6,636 nucleotides of DNA from Candidatus Rifleibacteriota bacterium. GTDB taxonomy: Bacteria > Muiribacteriota > Ozemobacteria > Ozemobacterales > Ozemobacteraceae. How positions within the stretch are numbered: position 1 is the first letter of the stretch; each line of letters opens with the position of its first letter. Location of the stretch: contig JAQUZA010000179.1 in NCBI GenBank assembly GCA_028691595.1, forward strand, positions 1-6,636. The letters run 5' to 3'. The translations under genes and the position numbers were made by a program. Of the stretch, positions 1 through 5,725 are shown piece by piece. The notes under the pieces are model-generated. The model was given only the letters and a program-made list of their open reading frames with translations. It ran no database searches and was not told the origin of the DNA.

Positions 1-361
1 CGAGAATAACTCCCCTGCCCTCTTTCACTGCGGCATCGAGGCCCTCCCTGCTGCCAAGCGGAACGCGCCTGTCGAGTTGAGCCTGGTTAAGAAGGGGAAA
101 TCGCAATAGTTCACAGATTACCAGAGAGAAATGAATAAAGCACTGGCGGACAATTTTGTCGATACTGGCCGGGGGTCGACGGTTCAGGCGAAAGTATACC
201 CGGTCGAGGCAATTTTCAATTCTATGTCGTTCGCTTTTCCAGGTGATCCAGGCTGCAAGACCGCTGCTGACGGCGAGAGAAGCAGCTGCTTTCTCTGGAA
301 GGGTGCAAAAAGTGCGAGAAAACATTAGAGCTGATTTTTTGAGTATCTGCATGGCAGACAT
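1..361 (-). CDS. LpxL/HtrB-type lipid A late acyltransferase, N-terminal part (cut by left window edge)
   Basis: Reading the minus strand from an ATG at 361 gives 120 codons with no stop, running off the window. An in-frame ATG at 352 is an alternative start; neither has a clear Shine-Dalgarno sequence. Visible features are a basic N-terminus (QILKKS), an LPEKAAASLA...GLAAW segment (about residues 21-38) typical of the membrane-proximal start of this family, and an RIENCLDRVYF segment corresponding to the family's 'R..NL...F' region. Next comes VRQCFIHFSLVICELLRFP (about 71-89), and finally REGLDAAVKEGRGVIL (about 105-120), which in LpxL/HtrB proteins lies just before the catalytic H-x4-D/E motif. 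That motif falls outside the window, so activity cannot be judged. The family transfers acyl chains from acyl-ACP to lipid A precursors at the inner membrane. The gene starts 2 bases after the second lpxB-like gene stops, consistent with a shared operon. The family call is strong; the exact acyl position is unknown. Confidence 0.85.
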   Translation of the reverse strand, partial: MSAMQILKKSALMFSRTFCTLPEKAAASLAVSSGLAAWITWKSERHRIENCLDRVYFRLNRRPPASIDKIVRQCFIHFSLVICELLRFPLLNQAQLDRRVPLGSREGLDAAVKEGRGVIL

Positions 362-363
362 TC

Positions 364-1554
364 TTATTTGCCGTCTTTCCTGGAACGAAGGAGGTCTACC
401 ACCATTTCGGCAACCCTTTCGTGGGCCCCCGGCTCACCCAGGTGCGCAACCACATCAGCAAAATCTCTCTTCTGCTGGGCATATTTTTCTTCAGATTCAA
501 GCAGTTCAAAAGCTTTTTCTGCAAGGTTTTCGGGAGTCAAATCATGCTGAATCAGCTCAGGAATAGCCATTCGGTTAATTATAATATTGGGCAGGCCAAT
601 AAATTTGGGCAGTTTATAGAATAATCGGGCCTGAATTTCGGTAAAAAGCGAAACCTTATAACAGATAACCATAGGCGTGCCAATGTAAGTGGCTTCAAGA
701 GTAGCAGTGCCCGAGCTGATCAGCAAAATTCTGGCAAGTTTCATCAGATCGTAAATTTTGCCTTCAGCAAGCGTAACGGGAATGCCGCTGGCGCTGAGTT
801 GCTCATGCAGAGCTGACTTTTGCACCCCAAAGACTTCGTTGCCTTCGGTGGCAATAACCGGCACCACAAACTGAAACTGCGGGTAGCGTCGATGAATTAT
901 TTTGCCTGCTTCAAGCATTGTTGGCAGCAACAGGCCCAGTTCGCTGCGCCTCGACCCCGGACACAGGCCAATTACGGGGCGATCAGGCTGCAGACCGTAT
1001 TTACGGCAAGTCTCATCGGCAGTCATGGCCGGTTTGGCATGGTCGAGAAGAGGATGCCCGACAAATTCAACGCTGGCACCGGCGGCTTTATAAATTTCAT
1101 ATGTAGAAGCAAAATTGGCAGCAACTCTGGTTATACTGCTGGCAGCATCGGCGACACTTGCGGGGTCGGTGGCGAATTTGCTGGGTGGGAAGTAATAAAG
1201 GGTGGGAATACCCAGCTTATTTGCGGCATGCACAAGGCGCATATTAAAACCAGGATAGTCAACAAGGATAATCAGGTCGGGGCGTTTCTTGAGCAGGAAT
1301 TTTTTAAGCTGGTATAGAACCAGAAACAGCCCCGGGGCTTGTTTAAATGCTTCAAACAGGCCGATAGCAGCCCAGTTGGTACTATCGCAAAGCATGGTAA
1401 CATCACGTTGCTGAGTCTGAATTCCGCCAACAGCGAAAATCTCGAAGTCGCCGTATTTTTTCAGAACATCGATCAATGAGGCTGCGTAAAAATCTCCGGA
1501 GGTTTCTCCGGCAACAATCAGCAGTTTTTTCTTTTCGACAATTTCAGACTTCAC
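364..1554 (-). CDS. Divergent second LpxB-like glycosyltransferase (GT19 family)
   Basis: A 396-residue protein of normal LpxB length, with the two-lobed GT-B layout of lipid-A-disaccharide synthase. Visible motifs: GETSGD (16-21), GLFEAF (65-70), VDYPGFN with the family's essential Asp at 99 (98-104), GHP (166-168), CPGSR (198-202), SSGTATLE (280-287), GLPN (320-323) and PEL (332-334). The C-terminal, UDP-sugar-binding half therefore looks intact. The segment 122-152, which in normal LpxB reads (S/C)PxVWAW..RV.K....VxxxFPFE, is replaced by PPSKFATDPASVADAASS... and lacks both tryptophans, the conserved Arg and the PFE motif. The segment keeps the same length as in the neighbouring LpxB. It begins with GTG at 1554, overlapping the upstream gene by 11 bases, with a weak GGA 7 bases before the start; no other start upstream of the GETSGD motif is credible. 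It is uninterrupted and so probably functional. It could be a glycosyltransferase with a changed acceptor, a regulatory partner of LpxB, or a divergent LpxB. The family is confident, the reaction is not. Confidence 0.85.
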   Translation of the reverse strand: MKSEIVEKKKLLIVAGETSGDFYAASLIDVLKKYGDFEIFAVGGIQTQQRDVTMLCDSTNWAAIGLFEAFKQAPGLFLVLYQLKKFLLKKRPDLIILVDYPGFNMRLVHAANKLGIPTLYYFPPSKFATDPASVADAASSITRVAANFASTYEIYKAAGASVEFVGHPLLDHAKPAMTADETCRKYGLQPDRPVIGLCPGSRRSELGLLLPTMLEAGKIIHRRYPQFQFVVPVIATEGNEVFGVQKSALHEQLSASGIPVTLAEGKIYDLMKLARILLISSGTATLEATYIGTPMVICYKVSLFTEIQARLFYKLPKFIGLPNIIINRMAIPELIQHDLTPENLAEKAFELLESEEKYAQQKRDFADVVAHLGEPGAHERVAEMVVDLLRSRKDGK

Positions 1555-2227
1555 TTAGTTTTCCGTTATTCAGTTGAATTTCTGCCTGTTGGGTGCTGGC
1601 AAACAGGCCTTGCCGGATCATTTCACAGCCTTCATCAATGCTGGCATCTGCTGGGATAGTAAAAGGCGAACCGACATGCATTACCACCCTGCTGAATGGC
1701 AGAGGAATCTTCGTCTGGTCCCAGTTTTTGAGGGTTAAGCACCGTGAACAGGCTACGCCAATCGGCATAATGTAAGCTCCAGATTTCTGTGCGACCATTA
1801 CCATACCCGGCTTAACCTCATGTCTTGGCCCACGTGGGCCATCAACAGTAAGAGCGGCGCTATGCCCGGCCTTAACCATTCTGATCATTTCAAGCAGACC
1901 TTTTGCTCCGCCACGCGATGATGAGCCCCGAACCGTCAGGTATTTCAGATAATCGATAACCATCGCCATGAGTTCACCGTCTTGCGAGAGCGAACTCATG
2001 ATAACAAGATTAAGACCCCGAAAACAATAGAGAGGTATCATCAGCGTTCCATGCCAGCTGGCAATCAAGAAAGGCCTGTCGAGCTTTCCTTTTTCAACGC
2101 AGGTGATAGATCCCGTCTTATCGATGCGCAGCAGAGAATTGAGAACAATGATCATGGCCAGCAAAAGCATGGCTTTGAACCTCAAACTCAATGGTGGTCG
2201 CCCCGAAGTAATGACACTGCTGTTCAT
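1544..2227 (-). CDS. DUF374 lysophospholipid-acyltransferase-like protein (LpxJ-like)
   Basis: A 227-residue protein with one N-terminal hydrophobic segment (about 17-33), which suggests inner-membrane anchoring. It then shows the DUF374 motif series: SWHG with the probable catalytic His at 59 (57-60), SQDGE (81-85), RGSSSRGG (100-107), VDGPRGPR (128-135), VKPG (138-141) and the SGAYIMPIGV strand (149-158). This family is related to glycerolipid acyltransferases. Its characterised member, LpxJ of Helicobacter and Campylobacter, adds a secondary acyl chain to the lipid A precursor. Placement between msbA and an lpxB-like gene supports a lipid A role here. The start is ATG at 2227 inside an ATGA overlap with the msbA stop, with AGGTG 5 bases upstream. 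The symbol lpxJ is not assigned because many DUF374 proteins outside Campylobacterota are untested. Other possibilities are acylation of another lipid or of a lysophospholipid. Confidence 0.85.
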   Translation of the reverse strand: MNSSVITSGRPPLSLRFKAMLLLAMIIVLNSLLRIDKTGSITCVEKGKLDRPFLIASWHGTLMIPLYCFRGLNLVIMSSLSQDGELMAMVIDYLKYLTVRGSSSRGGAKGLLEMIRMVKAGHSAALTVDGPRGPRHEVKPGMVMVAQKSGAYIMPIGVACSRCLTLKNWDQTKIPLPFSRVVMHVGSPFTIPADASIDEGCEMIRQGLFASTQQAEIQLNNGKLSEV

Positions 2228-3954
2228 AGGCTCACCTGATCTGCATACTGCGAGCGATAAAGCTGCGAATACAAGCCCTGTTGGCTCAACAGCTGGCTGT
2301 GCGAACCGATTTCGACAATTTCACCCTTTTGCAGCACAATTATTTTATCGGCCTTAACGACTGTAGAAAGACGATGCGCGATCATAAAAGTTGTGCGATT
2401 GGTCATCAACCTGTTCAAAGATTCTTTGATCAGGTTTTCGGTCTCTGAATCAAGGGCGCTGGTTGCTTCGTCGAGAATCAGAATGCCAGGGTCTTTGAGA
2501 AAGGCACGCGACAATGCTACGCGCTGCGCCTGACCACCGGAAAGATTCACGCCGCGTTCGCCAAGCATGGTATCGTAGCCATTGGGCTGTGAAACAATAA
2601 AATCGTGGGCATTGGCGAGCTTTGCAGCTTCGACAATCTCATCGCGTGTTGCATCGAGGCGACCGAACCTGATGTTGTCTTCAATTGTGCCAGAGAACAA
2701 CAGGGTCTCCTGGGGAACCATGGCAATAAATCGGCGCATGCTGTTCAAAGTCAGGTCGCGAACGTCCTGGCCGTCAATCTTCACGGCACCACCCGAAACA
2801 TCAAAGAATCTGGGAATAAGATTGATAAAAGTCGTTTTGCCGGCCCCAGAAGGGCCGACCAGGGCGATCACTTCGCCAGGTGCGACTTTGATATTAACTT
2901 TTTTCAGCACTGGTTCATTGGCGTTGTAGGCAAAAGACACATCGCAGAACTCGACTTCACCACGACACCCCGAGATTTCGATTGCGTTTTTGCTCTGTTG
3001 CACGTCAACATGGGCATCGATTACTTCAAAAACTCTTTCACCGGCCCCGACTGACTGAGAAATGATATTGCTCATGCGCGAAAGGTTCTTTATCGGCGAG
3101 AACAGACCAACCAGGGCAGTTAAAAAGCTGATGAGCTGCCCGGCATCCAGGTTGCCCCTGATAACTTCGTAGCCACCATACCAGAAAATTATGGCAAGCC
3201 CACAGGTGTTTATAAACTCGATAACAGGCGTAGTAGCGGCATTAATGCGACCGCCGCGCATGGTTTCAGAAAAATTGGCACCGTTGGCCTGCTCAAAGCG
3301 CCCCCTGACGAAGTCTTCAAGAGTAAAAGATTTAACAACCTTAACCCCGGTAATGAATTCCTGCAGGACAGAAGAGATATCACCAATACGGCTCTGCATT
3401 CTTGAGCCAATCTTTTTCATTTTGCGACTGAATTGATTTATCAAAGCACCAATGAACGGAATAATGACAATTGATATTAGGGCAAGTTTCCAGTGCAGGT
3501 AGAAAATATAAATACAAAAGCCTGTGAAAGCTATTACATCACCAATAAGCGAAGAAAAGCTGGTGAGAAGATTCTGCAGCACAAGAACATCTGAGGTAAT
3601 ACGGCTCATAAGCTGCCCGGTTCGCTGTTTTTCGTAGAAAGACAACGATAATTCGAGCATACGGTCGAAGCATGCCGATCTGATTCTTTTGAGAATACTC
3701 TGTGAGACGTAGTGCATCAGATAAGTTTCCAGAAAATGCGCAACGCCTTTGACAAACATGACAACGATAAGTGCCAGAGCTATCCAGTGCAGAACTCCGA
3801 GATCGCGGCTGACAAGAACATCATTAACAACGCTTTTCATTACCCAGGCCGGAAAAATCGTGCAGACTGCGACAATGGCGCTGCAAAAAATACCAGTAAA
3901 CAGGTATGGCAGGTAGTCGCCAAAATAGCTGAGAACGCGCTTGAGTGTTTTCAC
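2224..3954 (-). CDS. msbA: MsbA-type lipid A flippase, ABC exporter with fused membrane and ATPase domains
   Basis: A 576-residue half-transporter, the usual length for MsbA, expected to act as a homodimer that flips lipid A-core across the inner membrane using ATP. The N-terminal membrane domain has hydrophobic segments at about 18-38, 56-77, 135-155, 157-173, 245-263 and 272-290, consistent with six helices. The ATPase domain shows a likely A-loop Tyr (343), Walker A GPSGAGKT (367-374), Q-loop Gln (415), signature LSGGQ (471-475), Walker B ILILDE (491-496), D-loop SALD (499-502) and H-loop His (527), so it appears fully active. The start is GTG at 3954, overlapping the lpxB stop as GTGA, with AGGAG 11 bases upstream. 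Sequence alone cannot fix the substrate because many exporters share this architecture. The position directly after lpxB and before an acyltransferase makes lipid A the likely cargo. Confidence 0.9.
   Translation of the reverse strand: MKTLKRVLSYFGDYLPYLFTGIFCSAIVAVCTIFPAWVMKSVVNDVLVSRDLGVLHWIALALIVVMFVKGVAHFLETYLMHYVSQSILKRIRSACFDRMLELSLSFYEKQRTGQLMSRITSDVLVLQNLLTSFSSLIGDVIAFTGFCIYIFYLHWKLALISIVIIPFIGALINQFSRKMKKIGSRMQSRIGDISSVLQEFITGVKVVKSFTLEDFVRGRFEQANGANFSETMRGGRINAATTPVIEFINTCGLAIIFWYGGYEVIRGNLDAGQLISFLTALVGLFSPIKNLSRMSNIISQSVGAGERVFEVIDAHVDVQQSKNAIEISGCRGEVEFCDVSFAYNANEPVLKKVNIKVAPGEVIALVGPSGAGKTTFINLIPRFFDVSGGAVKIDGQDVRDLTLNSMRRFIAMVPQETLLFSGTIEDNIRFGRLDATRDEIVEAAKLANAHDFIVSQPNGYDTMLGERGVNLSGGQAQRVALSRAFLKDPGILILDEATSALDSETENLIKESLNRLMTNRTTFMIAHRLSTVVKADKIIVLQKGEIVEIGSHSQLLSQQGLYSQLYRSQYADQVSL
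2233..2237 (-). promoter_or_regulatory. Shine-Dalgarno AGGTG for the DUF374 acyltransferase
   Basis: The minus strand reads AGGTGAGCCT directly before ATG at 2227. It is embedded in the last codons of the ABC exporter, at an ATGA stop/start overlap. Confidence 0.55.
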
Positions 3955-5126
3955 TTTTGTCTCAGCTCCTGTATTGTTGCGGCAATATGTTCTGCTACGC
4001 GGCGACTGGCACCGACCTCACCGAGGCTGGCGCGAACTCTGGCGAGTTCTTCGCGCATTGTTTTCTGTTTTTGGGGGTTTCCGAGGATGTCGAGGGCTTC
4101 GTTGGCGATAAGCTCTGCCTTGAAATCACCCCTGATGAATTCAGGCACGATACGGCGACCGGCAATAACGTTCGGGAGGCCAATATGTTCGGCTTCGATA
4201 ACGAATTTTGAAATCAGTGAAGTCAGCCAGTTAACCTTGTAAACTACCACCATTGGGGTTCCGAGGATTGCAGTTTCAAGGGTTGCGGTGCCTGAAGCAA
4301 CCAGACAGACATCTGAAACCGATATGGCATCATAGGTCTGGCCACGCAGCATGGTAATCGGAAGATTTCTGCCTTTGAGGTGAGCGAGAATTCTCTCGTC
4401 GTCAATAGTGCTGGCAACGGGCAAAAGAAATCTTGTCTGCGGACGTTTTGCGAGAATTAACTCGGCGGCATCGAGAAGCACCGGCAGAATATAATAAATT
4501 TCCTGGGTGCGACTGCCTGGAAGCAGGCTTACGAGAGAAGCATCGCCGACCTGGAGCATTTTAATTATTTCTTCTCGGGGGGCTGATGGTTCAGATATGC
4601 CAAGCAGCGGGTGACCAAACCAGTTAACTTTTGACCCGGTCTTAGCCCAGATATCAACTTCAAATGGAAAAACAACCACGGCCTCATTGATCAGGCGGGT
4701 AAACTTTTTTACTCTGCTTGCGTGCCAGGCCCAGACCTGCGGACAAATGTAGTAAAGCACATGAATGCCCAGACCGCGGGCGATCTCGGCCACGCGCTGA
4801 TTAAAACCCGGATAATCGATGAGCACGATCATATCAGGGCGTTCTTTTGTTAACCAGTCTCTGACATCACTTAAAATGTTATATAAATGCCGAAGATTTT
4901 TGATAACTTCGACGAAGCCAATTACAGCCAGTTCGTCACTGCTGTGAATACAGTTCATTCCGGCACTTTTCATCATCGGGCCACCAATGCCATCGATCTG
5001 CAGATCGGGCATTATCTGCAAAAGATGCTTGATAACAAGCGAACCATGCAGATCACCGCTCTGTTCTCCGGCCAGGAAAAACATTTTGCGCGGCGAAGCG
5101 CTCAAAGCTGGTTGCGAACTGGTCAA
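3951..5126 (-). CDS. lpxB: Lipid-A-disaccharide synthase LpxB (canonical copy)
   Basis: LpxB (family GT19) joins 2,3-diacylglucosamine 1-phosphate (lipid X) with UDP-2,3-diacylglucosamine to form the lipid A disaccharide at the cytoplasmic face of the inner membrane. The 391-residue protein has GEQSGD (20-25; the Gln replaces the usual Ala/Pro), VIGFVEV (68-74), IDYPGFN with the essential Asp at 104 (103-109), CPQVWAW followed by RVKKF (128-142), FPFE (153-156), GHP (171-173), LLPGSR (201-206), ASGTATLE (277-284), GLPN (316-319) and PEF (328-330). All expected motifs are present. It begins with TTG at 5126, sharing bases with the TGA of the upstream gene (TTGA), and GGGAG lies 8 bases before it. 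The next start, ATG for Met15, would leave only MFFLA before GEQSGD and has no visible ribosome-binding site, so TTG is preferred. The next gene, the ABC exporter, overlaps its stop. Confidence 0.95.
   Translation of the reverse strand: MTSSQPALSASPRKMFFLAGEQSGDLHGSLVIKHLLQIMPDLQIDGIGGPMMKSAGMNCIHSSDELAVIGFVEVIKNLRHLYNILSDVRDWLTKERPDMIVLIDYPGFNQRVAEIARGLGIHVLYYICPQVWAWHASRVKKFTRLINEAVVVFPFEVDIWAKTGSKVNWFGHPLLGISEPSAPREEIIKMLQVGDASLVSLLPGSRTQEIYYILPVLLDAAELILAKRPQTRFLLPVASTIDDERILAHLKGRNLPITMLRGQTYDAISVSDVCLVASGTATLETAILGTPMVVVYKVNWLTSLISKFVIEAEHIGLPNVIAGRRIVPEFIRGDFKAELIANEALDILGNPQKQKTMREELARVRASLGEVGASRRVAEHIAATIQELRQK
3966..3970 (-). promoter_or_regulatory. Shine-Dalgarno AGGAG for the msbA-type gene (supports GTG start)
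   Basis: The minus strand reads AGGAG, 11 bases, then GTG at 3954. It sits within the final codons of lpxB, and the GTG shares two bases with the lpxB TGA. The spacing is slightly long but the match is good. Confidence 0.6.
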
Positions 5127-5716
5127 GCGCGGTTCTCCCGTCTGAAGATAGAGCAGAAAGCAAGTAAAAGAAGAATTGCCGATGTTGAAGCGAATGTCCG
5201 GCGTTCAGATTTCAACGCCTCATTCAGATCGTATGCTGGCGCAGCATCAAAACCCTTGCCAGCCGGGGGCTTAGGAAAAAAAGCCGGAACAGAATCACGG
5301 TAAAGACGATGTTCTTCTGGAAACTTTGTGGCCAGAAACCCTTCTTCATAAGGAATCATCGTTGAAAATTCTACGCAATAAAATGCCAGCACCGTAGCCG
5401 CATACTTCAGGTTTCCGGCAATCATCATAAAACCGGTAATTTTAAGCAGATTGGCAAGATATAAGGGGTTTCGACAGCAACTGTAAGGCCCTGAGGTAAC
5501 GAGGCGATCAGCACAAATTTCACGGGTTCTGGTGGTTGGGCCAATATGCATCAACCCCCAGACGCGCAGGGCCTCGCCGGCGAGCACCAGGGGCATACCG
5601 ATTACCCAGTTGGCAGGACGGGGGCGGGCACACGAGATCATTGCCACGGCAAGAGGAACCGGCAGCTTATCTCGCCATTCAAAAAAGAAGCGGCCAAGAC
5701 TGTTGACAAAAGCCAT
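5123..5716 (-). CDS. Isoprenylcysteine-methyltransferase-like (ICMT/PEMT-type) membrane protein
   Basis: A 197-residue, mostly hydrophobic protein. Residues 71-88 (RLVTSGPYSCCRNPLYLA) match the conserved GPY..(V/C)RNPxY motif of ICMT/PEMT-type membrane methyltransferases, which contributes to S-adenosylmethionine binding. A second hallmark follows: PYEEGFLATKF (122-132) with the paired acidic residues, then HRLYRDSVPAFFP. Hydrophobic stretches are at about 19-29, 37-56, 89-99, 104-120 and 177-190, the last in a C-terminal tail after the methyltransferase core. The family methylates carboxyl, hydroxyl or amine groups of membrane lipids or prenylated substrates. The bacterial substrates are largely unknown, and none can be read from this sequence. 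The gene starts with ATG 9 bases after the oxidoreductase stop without a clear Shine-Dalgarno sequence, and its stop overlaps the lpxB start. This tight coupling suggests, without proving, a role connected with the envelope or lipid A. Confidence 0.8.
   Translation of the reverse strand: MAFVNSLGRFFFEWRDKLPVPLAVAMISCARPRPANWVIGMPLVLAGEALRVWGLMHIGPTTRTREICADRLVTSGPYSCCRNPLYLANLLKITGFMMIAGNLKYAATVLAFYCVEFSTMIPYEEGFLATKFPEEHRLYRDSVPAFFPKPPAGKGFDAAPAYDLNEALKSERRTFASTSAILLLLAFCSIFRRENRA
5135..5139 (-). promoter_or_regulatory. Shine-Dalgarno GGGAG for lpxB (supports TTG start)
   Basis: The minus strand reads GGGAG followed by 8 bases and then TTG at 5126. The site lies inside the last codons of the methyltransferase-like gene. 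No comparable purine-rich site precedes the internal ATG 14 codons downstream, so this site decides the lpxB start. Confidence 0.65.
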
Positions 5717-5725
5717 AGAGTCTTA

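Noticed and set aside
353..363. Promoter or terminator between the second LpxB and LpxL-like genes
   Set aside because: The gap is only 2 to 11 bases depending on the start chosen, with no room for a promoter and no hairpin with a T-run.
131..566. Plus-strand open frames at the left edge
   Set aside because: They are antisense to the LpxL-like partial gene and the end of the second LpxB gene. The minus strand gives a convincing family match, so these are shadows.
820..1317. Plus-strand open frame of 165 codons
   Set aside because: It lies wholly antisense to the second LpxB gene, which has clear family motifs. The plus-strand translation shows no recognisable domain.
364..1554. Second LpxB as a decaying pseudogene
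   Set aside because: It is full-length, has no stop or frameshift, keeps several catalytic-type motifs, and is tightly packed between coding genes. Divergence confined to one segment looks like specialisation.
3712..4242. Plus-strand open frame of 176 codons
   Set aside because: It is antisense to the exporter N-terminus and the lpxB C-terminus, spans their junction, and has no recognisable domain.
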